64,000 nt of DNA from Halalkalicoccus sp. NIPERK01 (GTDB taxonomy: Archaea; Halobacteriota; Halobacteria; Halobacteriales; Halalkalicoccaceae): the NCBI RefSeq assembly GCF_030287405.1, contig NZ_JASVVV010000003.1, positions 248,001 to 312,000 of the forward strand, in the 5' to 3' direction. The first letter of the stretch is position 1. Every line of letters begins with the position of its first letter. The translations under genes and the position numbers were made by a program. The notes beneath the pieces were generated by a model that worked only from the letters and a program-made list of their open reading frames with translations, made no database searches and was not told the DNA's origin. Of this stretch, positions 1 to 8,558 are shown piece after piece.

Positions 1-311
1 AAGACGGGGCCGCCGTCGTGCCACGTCTCGCCCTCGCGCGAGTAAAAGTAGCGGATCTCGGCGACGTCGTGGCGCTTTCCGGGCAGGAGGTCCGCAGGCG
101 CAGTCAGCGAGAAGATCACGCGCCACCCCCCTATAGAAGCGATCGAGCCGTCGCGCTCGCGGAGGAACCAGGTGTCCCAGCCGTGGACGTCCGGCGCCAC
201 GGCCTCCCGCGGGGGATAGATGATCGGCGCGACCGTCTCGTCGGTGCGTTCGATCCTCGAGGCGTGCTCGCGGGTCCACCGAGGGGTGCGCTCGCGGCGC
301 TCCGGAGTCAT
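1..311 (-). CDS. GH68 levansucrase/fructosyltransferase-type protein (N-terminal part, cut by window edge)
   Basis: Translation from the ATG at 311 gives 103 residues that run off the left edge. The segment around residues 46-51 reads HGWDTWFLRE. This matches the WD-[ST]-W block of GH68 enzymes, where the Asp is the catalytic nucleophile. Further on come GGW, FSLTAP, GKRHDVAEIRYFYS and ETWHDGGPV, all in the order and spacing of the GH68 five-bladed propeller. Known family role: transfer of fructosyl units from sucrose, or hydrolysis of sucrose. No signal peptide is visible, so the protein may be cytosolic unless the true start lies upstream. It lies 44 bp downstream of the AOR gene on the same strand. 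The catalytic acid and stabiliser are outside the window. Confidence 0.72.
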   Translation of the reverse strand, partial: MTPERRERTPRWTREHASRIERTDETVAPIIYPPREAVAPDVHGWDTWFLRERDGSIASIGGWRVIFSLTAPADLLPGKRHDVAEIRYFYSREGETWHDGGPV

Positions 312-355
312 ACTCGCAGTCCGCACATCGCGGGAAAAACGGTTGCGTTATCGCG

Positions 356-2293
356 TCAGTCGTCGGCGGGGGCCGGCGAGTCGCCCGACGAGACGCCCGT
401 TCCGGGCCCGACGTCGATCCCCAGATCGTCGAGCTTCTCGTCGGGGACCACGCCGTCGACCCAGCCGCGGTGCTCGTAGTACTCCGCCTTCATCTCGTCG
501 AGTTCGCAGTACTCGCCCTCGCTGGCGCCTTGGCCGGGCGTGCCGCCCTCCTCGAGGAACCGCTCGGGAAGGGAGTCGTCGCTCCCGTCGAAGCCGGCCA
601 GGTTGTTGTAGTACCGTTCGAGGTTGTAGACGCGCTCGCCGGCCTCCATCAGCTCGTCCTCGCTGACGTCGAGCCCGGTCATCCCGTTGTACTGCAGCAC
701 GTACTCCTCGATGCCCTCCGCGAACGCGTTGAACTTGCAGATGTCGAAGCTGTCCGAGATCGCATGAAGGTCCTGGAACGTCGCGGTGAGTTCGCCCTTG
801 CCCTCGTACTCGTAGGGGTCGACCTTCTCGGGGATGCCGAGGATTTCGGCCGCGGGGGTGTACCCGCGCAGGTGACACGCCCCGCGGTTCGAGGTGGCGT
901 AGCCGATGCCCATACCCTTCATACAGCGGGGGTCGTAGGCGGCGATCGCCTGGCCCTTGACCGAGAGCTTCGAGTCGTGGGCATCGAGTTCGTCCGCAAC
1001 GCCGTTCTGGCCCTCCGCGAGCAAGTCGGCCAAATCGTCCTCGCGGTTGGCGATCCGGGTGATCATGTCGATCATCTCCTCGGAGTCGCCCCAGTCGATG
1101 CCGTCCCCCAGCTCGTCGAGCTTGCCGCGCTCGGTCAGCTCCATCGCCATCGCCATGATGTTGCCGGCCTCGATGGTGTCGATCCCGACGTCGTTACACC
1201 GGTCGATCATGACGGCGATCTTGTCGCGATCGTCGTTCGCGGAGTTCGTCCCGAGCGCCCACGCCGACTCGTACTCGAACGACTCCATGCGGACGTTCAT
1301 CTCCTCGCCCTTGTGCATCGTCTGGACCTCGACCTCCTTCTTACAGGCGACCGGACAGGAGTGGCAGGTCGGCTCGTCGACGAGGATGTTCTCGCGGACG
1401 TTCTCGCCGCTGATCTTCTCGGCGTCGAGATCGTGCGGGCGGTCCTCCTCGAGGTCGTTGTACGCGTTGCCCGAGGTGTAGCGGCCGTTCTTCGTCGGGT
1501 GGCCGTCCATCTCCTCGGTGATGTTCATCAGGACGTTCGTCCCGTACATCGAGAGCCCGCCCTCGTTCGGGGCCGTAACGTCCGACTCCTGGATGAGCTG
1601 CATCGCCTGCTGATGGCCCTCCATGAACGTCTCCTGATCGGCCGGTTTGGGCATTTTCGTCCCGGATTTGATGACGATGGCCTTGAGGTTCTTGTTGCCC
1701 ATCACGCAGCCCGTTCCCCCTCTACCGGAGGCACGGTCGTCCTCGTTCATGATGCAGGCGTACTTGACGCCGTTCTCGCCGCCCTGGCCGATGCCCATAA
1801 AGGACATGTTCTTGCCGTAGGCGCCCTCGTGTTTCTCCTCGAGGAGCTCGCGGGTCTCGTGGGTGCCCTTCCCCCAGAGGTCCGAGGCGTCGTGAAGCTC
1901 GAGTTCGCCGTCCTCGACGACGGCGTAGACGGGCTCGTCGGAGCGCCCCTCGAACACCAGTCCGTCGAAGCCCGCCCATTTGAGTCGGGCACCCGACCAG
2001 CCGCCGTGGTGCGAGTCGGTAACGGTGCCCGTCAGCGGCGACTTCGTACAGACCGCGATCCGCCCGCTCATCACCGTCTGGGTGCCCGTCAGCGGGCCGT
2101 TCATGAACGCGAGGAGGTTGTCGTCGCTCATGGGGTCGACGTCGGGGCCGTTGTCGAAGACGTACTTGACGCCCAGCCCGCGCGCGCCGATGTACTTTTT
2201 CGCGTCCTCGTCGTCGATGCTCTCGTAGTTCACATCGCCCGAGGAGAGGTCGACTCGTGCGACGTGGTCCTGAAATCCGCCTAAGTCTGTCAT
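356..2293 (-). CDS. aor: Aldehyde:ferredoxin oxidoreductase family protein (tungstopterin AOR)
   Basis: The 645-residue protein has the complete AOR family layout. An N-terminal beta domain carries GARGLGVKYVFD and GPLTGT (residues 36-71) and binds the bis-pterin tungsten cofactor. The [4Fe-4S] motif CHSCPVAC lies near 310-317, and the last cluster cysteine lies near 519 in SFDICKFNAF. Members oxidise aldehydes to carboxylic acids with ferredoxin as electron acceptor in the cytoplasm. The substrate cannot be read from sequence. The C-terminus has about 30 extra acidic and Pro/Gly-rich residues. The gene stands alone on its strand, with a GH68 gene 44 bp downstream. An 18-bp inverted repeat lies 57 bp upstream of the ATG. 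A second AOR is at 16125. Confidence 0.93.
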   Translation of the reverse strand: MTDLGGFQDHVARVDLSSGDVNYESIDDEDAKKYIGARGLGVKYVFDNGPDVDPMSDDNLLAFMNGPLTGTQTVMSGRIAVCTKSPLTGTVTDSHHGGWSGARLKWAGFDGLVFEGRSDEPVYAVVEDGELELHDASDLWGKGTHETRELLEEKHEGAYGKNMSFMGIGQGGENGVKYACIMNEDDRASGRGGTGCVMGNKNLKAIVIKSGTKMPKPADQETFMEGHQQAMQLIQESDVTAPNEGGLSMYGTNVLMNITEEMDGHPTKNGRYTSGNAYNDLEEDRPHDLDAEKISGENVRENILVDEPTCHSCPVACKKEVEVQTMHKGEEMNVRMESFEYESAWALGTNSANDDRDKIAVMIDRCNDVGIDTIEAGNIMAMAMELTERGKLDELGDGIDWGDSEEMIDMITRIANREDDLADLLAEGQNGVADELDAHDSKLSVKGQAIAAYDPRCMKGMGIGYATSNRGACHLRGYTPAAEILGIPEKVDPYEYEGKGELTATFQDLHAISDSFDICKFNAFAEGIEEYVLQYNGMTGLDVSEDELMEAGERVYNLERYYNNLAGFDGSDDSLPERFLEEGGTPGQGASEGEYCELDEMKAEYYEHRGWVDGVVPDEKLDDLGIDVGPGTGVSSGDSPAPADD

Positions 2294-2680
2294 GGTAATC
2301 TACGAGTGTTACTTTGGGTTGGGAACGTGTTAGGTCTTCTCACCTCGAAGTAACCGATACCGGTTACAGCCGACGGGCCGTCAGCTTCGGCCGAACCGCC
2401 GGACCACACACCCGTCCGGCCGGAATCGGCCTCGACGAGCTTCTTTCTCTCTCGTGTGGAACGAAACCACTCTATCCGGCAGTTCATACCGTCGGTCATG
2501 CCTCCGTCCATCGCCGCTGGCAACGACGGGGAGTAGCTGCGCTGGTGAGAATGACTCGTGCCACGGACGGTCATAGTCCCATGACCGACAGTATTACCGT
2601 TCGCCGGTCCGTCCCCGGCGGTATGTGTGAACCGTCATCGAACCGCATTGGATCGGCCGTTCCGTCCGGTTGGTGAGCGG
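2294..2680. other. Intergenic region between divergent genes
   Basis: About 390 bp separate the AOR start from the start of the membrane zinc-ribbon protein on the other strand. No reading frame here looks coding: the available frames lack the acidic composition and third-position GC pattern of neighbouring genes. The only clear structure is the inverted repeat at 2350-2367. The region should contain promoters for both flanking genes. Confidence 0.5.
2350..2367. promoter_or_regulatory. Inverted repeat upstream of AOR, candidate operator
   Basis: GTAACCG and CGGTTAC form perfect 7-bp arms around the spacer ATAC. The site lies 57 bp upstream of the AOR start codon, where haloarchaeal promoter and regulator sites occur. 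It is too short for a strong terminator and sits between divergent genes, so an operator is the simplest reading. Confidence 0.35.
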
Positions 2681-3511
2681 ATGGGGCTCGCAGAGATCGA
2701 AGCGGCCGTTCGACGGCCCGAGTACACCGGCGAGAACCGCTGTACCCCATGTACCGCGATCAACGTCCTGCTCGCGGCCGTCCTCGTCGCGCCCGTGGTC
2801 GCCGTCTCGGCGCCGGCGGCGCTGGTGCTGTTCGTCGGCTGTCTGCTCGCCATCTACCTCCGGGGGTATCTCGTCCCCGGGACGCCCGAACTCACGAAAC
2901 GCTACCTCCCGCCCGCCGTCCTCCGTCTGTTCGGCAAGGACGTCCCTCGAACGCGCTTCGGCGACCTCGACGCACGGGGGCTCTGGGAGGCGCTCTACGC
3001 CGCCGGGGTCGTCGAGCGCCGCGACGCCGTCGCCCTCGCCGACGACTTCCGCGAGCGTTGGTGGGCGGCGATCGACGAACGACGGGACGCGGAGCTTGGT
3101 GAGCGAGAGGTCGCCCGGATGCTGGACGCCGACGAGGTCGCACAGCGCGGCGACCGGGCCTTTTCCGTCGCGGGCAACCGACTCGTCCGGTGGGACTCGC
3201 GGGCCGCGTTCCTCGCCGACGTCGCGGCCGCGGCGGTGTTCGACGAACGCGTCGAGGACTGGGCCGGCCTCGACGGGGCGACGCGCCGCGACCTGCTCGA
3301 ACGCCTCCGACTCCTGCTCGATCGGTGTCCCGACTGCAGTGCGCCCGCCCGTCGGGAGCGAGAGCGGGTCGATCCGTGCTGCCAGCGCTCCTACACCGTC
3401 GTCTGGACCGAGTGTGAGGGCTGCGGTGCGCTCCTCGCGGAACTCTCCGTTCCCACCGCCGACGAGGACGAACTCGCTCCCCTCCTCCCCCGGGCCGACC
3501 CCCCGACGTGA
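2681..3511 (+). CDS. Conserved haloarchaeal-type membrane protein with zinc-ribbon cysteines
   Basis: I chose the ATG at 2681 (276 residues) over the upstream GTG at 2627 because it follows a purine-rich GGTGAGCGG stretch and the extra N-terminus is basic and unlike the rest. The protein starts with a short cytosolic part holding a CTPC motif. Two adjacent hydrophobic segments follow (about 25-65), then a soluble acidic region. Near the C-terminus, CPDC and later CEGCG plus a CC pair suggest a bound zinc. I do not recognise a named family. It is likely membrane-anchored with a cytosolic C-terminal domain. No operon partner is evident. Confidence 0.72.
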   Translation: MGLAEIEAAVRRPEYTGENRCTPCTAINVLLAAVLVAPVVAVSAPAALVLFVGCLLAIYLRGYLVPGTPELTKRYLPPAVLRLFGKDVPRTRFGDLDARGLWEALYAAGVVERRDAVALADDFRERWWAAIDERRDAELGEREVARMLDADEVAQRGDRAFSVAGNRLVRWDSRAAFLADVAAAAVFDERVEDWAGLDGATRRDLLERLRLLLDRCPDCSAPARRERERVDPCCQRSYTVVWTECEGCGALLAELSVPTADEDELAPLLPRADPPT

Positions 3512-3597
3512 TCGCCACCCGCCCCGTGTACAATATTCCCGTGGACTCCTGTACGTGACCGCGAACGTTCATAACGATCCTTTCCTGTGGTAGTCCC

Positions 3598-4692
3598 ATG
3601 GTCGATAACACGCGACGAGCGGTCCTTCGGGTGGGAGTCGGGTTGGGCGGCGTCGGTCTCGCAGGGTGTACGGGACGGTTCACCGGCCAGACGGACGGGG
3701 GGACCCTTGGCAACCCCGAGTTCGCCGAGGGCCGGCCCGACCCCGACGGGCCGACGATGGACGACCTGCCCGATCTCGGCGGGGAGGTGACGGTCTACTC
3801 GGGACGTTCGGAACAGCGCGTCGGCGAACTCATCGACCACATCGAGGACAGATACGACGACCTCACCGTCGACGTCCGGTACGCCGACTCCGCGGATCTG
3901 GTCAACGCCATCCTCACCGAGGAGGGGACGCCAGCCGACATCTACTACACCACCGAATCGGGCACGCTCACCTTCCTGAAGGAGGAGGGCTACACCGAGA
4001 CGATGCCCGAGGACGTCCTCGAACTCTGTCCCGAGGAGTTCCGCGATCCGGACGACCAGTGGATGGGGCTCACCCGGCGCTCGTGGGCGGTCGCGTTCAA
4101 CACCGACCGGTTCGAGGCGAGCGACATCCCCGAGGGGATCATGGAATTTCCCGAGAGCGAGGTCGCGGGCGAGATGGGGTGGGCCCCGTTCAGGGGTTCG
4201 ACCCAGGCCTTCGTCACCGCGATGCGGGTGATCCACGGCGAAGAGGAGACCCGCGAGTGGATCGAGGGGATGCTCGATGCGGGCCTCCGGACCTACGAGG
4301 GCGGCCGGAGCGACTTGGCGCAGGCGACCGGAAGCGGCGAGATAGGCGCCAGCCTCTACAACCACTACATCGTCCGGGGCAACCTCGATATGCCGATCGA
4401 CGTCACCTACACGAGAAACGACGCGGGCGTCGTTCCGATCGTTCCAGGAGCCTGTGTGATGGACGCGAGCGACGACCACGAGACGGCCGTGAACTTCATC
4501 GGCCACTGGGCCTCCGCCGAGGCCCAGGAGTACTTCGCGACGACGACCTGGGAGTACCCCGTCAGCCCCCACGTCGAGCCGCTCGACGTGCTGCCCGATC
4601 GGGACGAACTCGAGCCCCCGGAGATCGACCTGAACGATCTGGCCGACATCGAGACGACCCTCGAGCTGCTCCGGGATCTGGATGTGCTCTGA
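3598..4692 (+). CDS. Tat-exported lipoprotein, iron(III)-type ABC transporter substrate-binding protein
   Basis: The 364-residue protein starts with a Tat signal (NTRRAVLR, residues 4-11) followed by a hydrophobic stretch and the lipobox LAGC, so Cys24 would be lipidated. The mature part has the FbpA/AfuA-type family 1 binding fold, with GEVTVYSGRSEQ, PADIYYTTESGTL and WAVAFNTDRF. In this family the protein captures ferric iron or a small chelate outside the cell and hands it to the FbpB/FbpC transporter. The fused permease-ATPase gene begins 18 bp after its stop codon, so the two form one transport operon. The exact ligand (Fe3+, thiamine, phosphonate) is inferred only from family resemblance. 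Confidence 0.88.
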   Translation: MVDNTRRAVLRVGVGLGGVGLAGCTGRFTGQTDGGTLGNPEFAEGRPDPDGPTMDDLPDLGGEVTVYSGRSEQRVGELIDHIEDRYDDLTVDVRYADSADLVNAILTEEGTPADIYYTTESGTLTFLKEEGYTETMPEDVLELCPEEFRDPDDQWMGLTRRSWAVAFNTDRFEASDIPEGIMEFPESEVAGEMGWAPFRGSTQAFVTAMRVIHGEEETREWIEGMLDAGLRTYEGGRSDLAQATGSGEIGASLYNHYIVRGNLDMPIDVTYTRNDAGVVPIVPGACVMDASDDHETAVNFIGHWASAEAQEYFATTTWEYPVSPHVEPLDVLPDRDELEPPEIDLNDLADIETTLELLRDLDVL

Positions 4693-4710
4693 TCGGGGAG
4701 GTGCGCGCTG

Positions 4711-7500
4711 ATGGGACGCGATTCGACGCCCCGAGTCGGTCGCGCGGCGGGCGACGGACTGGAGCGAGAGCGCCCCCCGCTCACGGTGACGCTGCTCGCG
4801 GGCGCGGTCGCCGCGAGCGTGGTCGTTCCCGTCCTGTGGATCGCGGTCGTCGCCGGGAGCGTCGACCCCGGGCGGGCGGCCGCGCTCCTGTTCCGGACGA
4901 AGACCCTCGAGATACTGCTCAACACGCTCGCGCTCGTCGTCGGCGTCACCGCGCTGTCGGTCCTGCTGTCGGTTCCGCTGGCCTGTCTCACCGAACTCAC
5001 CGACCTGCCCTACAGCCGCTTCTGGGCGGTCGTCGTCTCGCTTCCCCTCGTCGTTCCGAGCTACATCGGCGCGTTCTCCTATATCTCGGTCTGGGGGCCA
5101 CAGGGAGAGATCCAGTCGCTGCTCGCACCGCTCGGCGTCGACTCCCTGCCGGATCTCTACGGGATCCCCGGGGCGGTGGTCATCCTCACGCTCTACAACT
5201 ACCCCTACGTCTACATCACGACCCGGGCGGCGCTTCGCTCGTTCGACAAGACGTATCTCGACGCCGCCCGATCGCTCGACGGCCGGACGTGGCGCTCGTT
5301 CCTCCGGGCAGTGATCCCCTTCGTCCGGCCCGGCATTACGGCGGGGGCGCTGCTGGTCGCGCTGTACGCCGTCGGGGATTTCGGCACCCCGGCCATGCTC
5401 CAACTGGACGTCTTCACCCGGGTGATCTACGTCGAGTACAACGCCTTCGGTCGGGAGTACGCCTCGCTGCTGGCGATGCATCTCGTCGTCATCGCGCTGG
5501 TGATCCTCGCGATCGAGTCGGGGGTCAGGGGCGACGACACGCTCCACGGTAGCGTCCGCGGCTCGACCGACGAGTACGCCGTCTCGCTGGGCCGCTGGAA
5601 GTGGCCCGCGCTCGCCTGTCTTGCGCTGCTCGCCGGGGCGACCCTCCTGTTTCCGATCGGCGTACTGACGATGTGGCTACTCCGGATGCCCGACGTGTAC
5701 GCCCCGTCGCTCGCCTTCGAGCCGTCCTACGCGATCAACTCCGTCACCGTCGCGGCGGCCGCGGCCCTCGTCGCCGCCCTCGCCGCGATCCCCGTCGCGT
5801 ACCTCTCGGCACGCTACTCCTCGCGGCTGGTCGCGCTCTTCGAGCGGGCGACGTACATCGGCTACGCGGTGCCCGGCGTCGTCATCGGGCTGAGCCTCGT
5901 CTACTTCAGCACGCGCTACGTCGGGGCGCTCTACCAGACCTTCCCGCTTCTGGTGTTCGCCTACGTCGTCCTGTACCTCCCACAGGCCGTCGGCTCCACT
6001 CGGACGGGAGTGCTCCACGTCAACCCTCGATTGGTCGAGGCCGCCCGGTCGCTGGGCTGTACGCCCTCGAAGGCGTTTCGACACGTCGTCCTCCCGCTGA
6101 TCGTCCCGGGGATCGTCGCGGGCGCGGCGCTGGTCTTCCTGACGGCGATGAAGGAGCTCCCGGCGACCCTGCTTCTGGGACCGGCGGGCTTCGAGACGCT
6201 CGCGACGTTCATCTGGCGGATCGAGCGCAGCGCCTACTACGGCTTCGCCGCGATCCCGGCGCTCGTGTTGCTCTGTGTCTCGGGACTGTCGATGCTAGTC
6301 GTCGTCTTCCGGGACCGCTACGACCGGCGCGGCACGGTCCGCGAATCGATCGCCGAGGACGTCGCCGACGACGGGTTCGGCGTCGACGAGCCGGCGGTCG
6401 CCGACGGCGGCGTCGAGCCGGCGGCCGAGCGCGACCGTCGCCCGTCGAACGAGGACGCGCTCGAACTCGACGGCGTCACGAAGTCGTTCGACGGGGAGCG
6501 GGTCGTCGAGGACGTCTCGGTCGCGGTTCGAGAAGGGGAGGTGCTGACACTCGTCGGTCCCTCGGGCTGCGGGAAGACCACGACCCTGCGGCTGATCGCC
6601 GGCCTCGAGGAGCCCGACGCGGGGACGGTCGCCGTTCGGGGGGAGACCCTCGCGGACGGCGGGGCCTCGACGGCGATCGAGGGACGAAACGTCGGCATCG
6701 TCTTTCAGGACTTCGCGCTGTTTCCCCACAAGACGGTCGCCGAGAACGTCGCCTTCGGGCTCTGGGGTGTCGAGGAGGCCGAACGCGACCGACGGATCGC
6801 CCGACTGCTCGATCTGGTGGGGCTGTCCGACCACGCCGAGCACTACCCGGCGGAGCTCTCGGGCGGGCAGAAACAGCGCGTCGCGCTCGCGCGATCGCTC
6901 GCGCCCGAACCCGACGTCCTGCTTCTGGACGAACCCCTGTCGAACCTCGACGCCGGTCTCCGGGTCGAGATGCGCGAGGCCGTTCGGCGGGTGCTCGAGG
7001 AGGTGGCGGTCACCGCCGTCTGGGTCACCCACGACCAGGAGGAGGCGCTGTCGATCGGCGACCGCGTCGCCGTGATGGACGATGGGCGGCTGCGACAGGT
7101 CGGCCCACCCCACGACGTGTTCATGCAACCCGTTTCGCGAACCGTCGCGGACTTCCTCGGCGAGGCGAGCTACCTCCCCGGCCGCCGACGCGACGGTACC
7201 GTCGAGACGCCCGTCGGGCCGATCGACGCGGACCGGCTCGTCGGTTACGAGGGGCCCCGGCCCGACGTGCTCGTCCGTCCCGACGACGTTTCGATCGAAC
7301 GAGCGGGCGACGACCGGGCCGACGGAACGATCGGCTACCGCCGGTTCAACGGTCCCACGGTGAGCTACCGCGTCACGCTCGAAAACGGCGATGTCGTCGA
7401 CTGCACGGCCAGCAACGACGAGCTGCTCGACCGTGGCACGGCGGTCGATCTCCGGGTCGTCGCCTCCCACCGGCTCAGGGCGTTTCCGCCGATCGAATGA
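4711..7500 (+). CDS. Iron-type ABC transporter: permease (two FbpB halves) fused to ATPase
   Basis: A single uninterrupted 929-residue frame encodes what is usually two proteins. Residues about 20-540 are a duplicated FbpB-like permease with about 12 membrane segments and two coupling loops: DAARSLDGRTWRSF in the first half and EAARSLGCTPSKAF in the second. A 40-residue acidic hydrophilic linker follows. From about residue 580 there is a full FbpC-like ATPase: Walker A GPSGCGKTT (about 616-624), signature LSGGQKQR (about 716), Walker B LLLDEP, the switch His in VWVTHDQEE, and a C-terminal TOBE-like domain. It lies 18 bp downstream of its binding lipoprotein. All catalytic motifs are intact, so fusion is more likely than decay. 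A base-calling error removing a stop or start at the linker remains possible. Confidence 0.9.
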   Translation: MGRDSTPRVGRAAGDGLERERPPLTVTLLAGAVAASVVVPVLWIAVVAGSVDPGRAAALLFRTKTLEILLNTLALVVGVTALSVLLSVPLACLTELTDLPYSRFWAVVVSLPLVVPSYIGAFSYISVWGPQGEIQSLLAPLGVDSLPDLYGIPGAVVILTLYNYPYVYITTRAALRSFDKTYLDAARSLDGRTWRSFLRAVIPFVRPGITAGALLVALYAVGDFGTPAMLQLDVFTRVIYVEYNAFGREYASLLAMHLVVIALVILAIESGVRGDDTLHGSVRGSTDEYAVSLGRWKWPALACLALLAGATLLFPIGVLTMWLLRMPDVYAPSLAFEPSYAINSVTVAAAAALVAALAAIPVAYLSARYSSRLVALFERATYIGYAVPGVVIGLSLVYFSTRYVGALYQTFPLLVFAYVVLYLPQAVGSTRTGVLHVNPRLVEAARSLGCTPSKAFRHVVLPLIVPGIVAGAALVFLTAMKELPATLLLGPAGFETLATFIWRIERSAYYGFAAIPALVLLCVSGLSMLVVVFRDRYDRRGTVRESIAEDVADDGFGVDEPAVADGGVEPAAERDRRPSNEDALELDGVTKSFDGERVVEDVSVAVREGEVLTLVGPSGCGKTTTLRLIAGLEEPDAGTVAVRGETLADGGASTAIEGRNVGIVFQDFALFPHKTVAENVAFGLWGVEEAERDRRIARLLDLVGLSDHAEHYPAELSGGQKQRVALARSLAPEPDVLLLDEPLSNLDAGLRVEMREAVRRVLEEVAVTAVWVTHDQEEALSIGDRVAVMDDGRLRQVGPPHDVFMQPVSRTVADFLGEASYLPGRRRDGTVETPVGPIDADRLVGYEGPRPDVLVRPDDVSIERAGDDRADGTIGYRRFNGPTVSYRVTLENGDVVDCTASNDELLDRGTAVDLRVVASHRLRAFPPIE

Positions 7501-7575
7501 CGTGCTCACACGACCCGATGTCCCCCGGTACCGGCCAGCACGCCAGTTAAGTACGTGTGTCACTATCGTCCGTGT

Positions 7576-8052
7576 ATGTCCAGTAGCCTTCCAAACATCA
7601 AAGTCGGGCGCGACGCCGAGGCGGACATGGATCCCGAGGAACTCCCCGTCTACGAGATCGAGTATCTGAACTATCAGGTGATCCCCGAGCACGGCTGGGA
7701 CATCGACGACGACGACCTCTTCGAGAAGGCTGCGCGGGCGGACCTCGACGAGAAGGACCACGGGACCTTCGAGATCCGGGGAACGCGCTACATCCTCGAC
7801 GGCGCGGAGGACGCCGACCAGAAGTGGCCCTTCGAGTGCCGGGCGGCCTCGTGTGCGTACTGTACGATGATCCTCGTCGAGGGAGAGGTGAAGATGGACA
7901 TGGACCTGATCCTCACCGACGAGGAGGTCGAGGAACGAAACATCTACCTGAGCTGTCAGTCGATCCCGAAGAGCGAGGAGGTCAAGGTGGTCTACAACGC
8001 CATGCACCACGACTACCTCCAGGAGAACGTCGTCGGCGTCCGCGAGGTCTGA
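7576..8052 (+). CDS. fdx: Plant-type [2Fe-2S] ferredoxin, haloarchaeal form
   Basis: The 158-residue protein has the cluster motif C88-x4-C93-x2-C96 (ECRAASCAYC) and the distal Cys127 (YLSCQS). It also has the acidic pre-domain typical of haloarchaeal ferredoxins (YLNYQVIPEHGWDIDDDDLF). It is a one-electron carrier, the usual partner of pyruvate and 2-oxoacid oxidoreductases and probably of AOR enzymes in halophiles. It has about 30 more N-terminal residues than the standard haloarchaeal ferredoxin, and its core is divergent (AASCAYC rather than AGACANC). It is therefore probably a paralogue, not the main housekeeping ferredoxin. The ATG at 7576 is preferred to an upstream GTG that adds only a cysteine-containing basic stub. 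Confidence 0.9.
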   Translation: MSSSLPNIKVGRDAEADMDPEELPVYEIEYLNYQVIPEHGWDIDDDDLFEKAARADLDEKDHGTFEIRGTRYILDGAEDADQKWPFECRAASCAYCTMILVEGEVKMDMDLILTDEEVEERNIYLSCQSIPKSEEVKVVYNAMHHDYLQENVVGVREV

Positions 8053-8053
8053 G

Positions 8054-8506
8054 TCAGTCCGTGGCGTGTTTCTCTATCGCCTCCTGCAGGCGCTTTTCGG
8101 GCGACGCGCTCATCACCAACTGGTCCTCCTGGTAGCTCGTCACCTCCGAGACGTCGACCTCGACGTCGGCCTCCGCAAGCGCCTCCAGCACCTCCGCCAG
8201 CAGGAGTCGCTGGATCTCCAGTTGGCTCTCGAGGGCGTTCGTCTTCGTGAACGTCCGGTCGGCGAAGTCGGTGAGCGACTCGGAGAACTCCGCGAGGTTG
8301 GCCTCGGTGCCCTTGACCCGCCGTTCGCCCAGGCTGATCCGGGCGTAGTTGTCCACCTCCTCGATCTCCGTCTGGAGGTCGTCGATCCGCTCTTCGATCT
8401 CCTCGGTTCGTCGGTCGATCAGTTCCTCGATCTGGTAGTCGACCGTCGATTCGCCGTTCTCGGCGTCCTCGCCCGTCTCGATTGCCGCCCCGTCGCTGGA
8501 AGACAT
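8054..8506 (-). CDS. Conserved haloarchaeal-type coiled-coil protein of unknown function
   Basis: The 150-residue acidic soluble protein has long charged heptad-like stretches (EELIDRRTEEIEERIDDLQ, about 25-50), then a helical region with LLLAEVLEALAEAD. There is no signal peptide, membrane segment or cysteine. I do not recognise a family with a known role. The ATG at 8506 is preferred over an in-frame upstream start because the added nine residues are not acidic. It converges with the ferredoxin gene, with one base between the stop codons, and is followed upstream by an ArsR-like regulator on the same strand. Confidence 0.65.
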   Translation of the reverse strand: MSSSDGAAIETGEDAENGESTVDYQIEELIDRRTEEIEERIDDLQTEIEEVDNYARISLGERRVKGTEANLAEFSESLTDFADRTFTKTNALESQLEIQRLLLAEVLEALAEADVEVDVSEVTSYQEDQLVMSASPEKRLQEAIEKHATD

Positions 8507-8558
8507 GTGAGCACAATCACCACGATTTACCATATAGCTTTGGCACGGGACTCGGGGA

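Noticed and set aside
470-2284. A 604-codon open frame on the plus strand
   Set aside because: It is antisense to the AOR gene. It has a hydrophobic/Arg composition with no family match, and its codon bias is the mirror of the real gene. Long antisense frames are expected in this GC-rich genome.
2290-2574. 94-codon minus-strand frame in the gap upstream of AOR
   Set aside because: Composition is Ser/Arg/Thr-rich rather than acidic, and it ends inside the AOR 5' region with no recognised motif.
3391-5547. 718-codon minus-strand frame over the iron transporter genes
   Set aside because: It is an Arg/Asp/Gly repetitive translation antisense to two clear genes. It has no domain and is a third-position artefact.
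7501-7575. A further gene between the fused ABC transporter and ferredoxin
   Set aside because: Only 75 bases, with no frame of sense composition. It should hold the ferredoxin promoter (TTAAGTACG-like at 7547).
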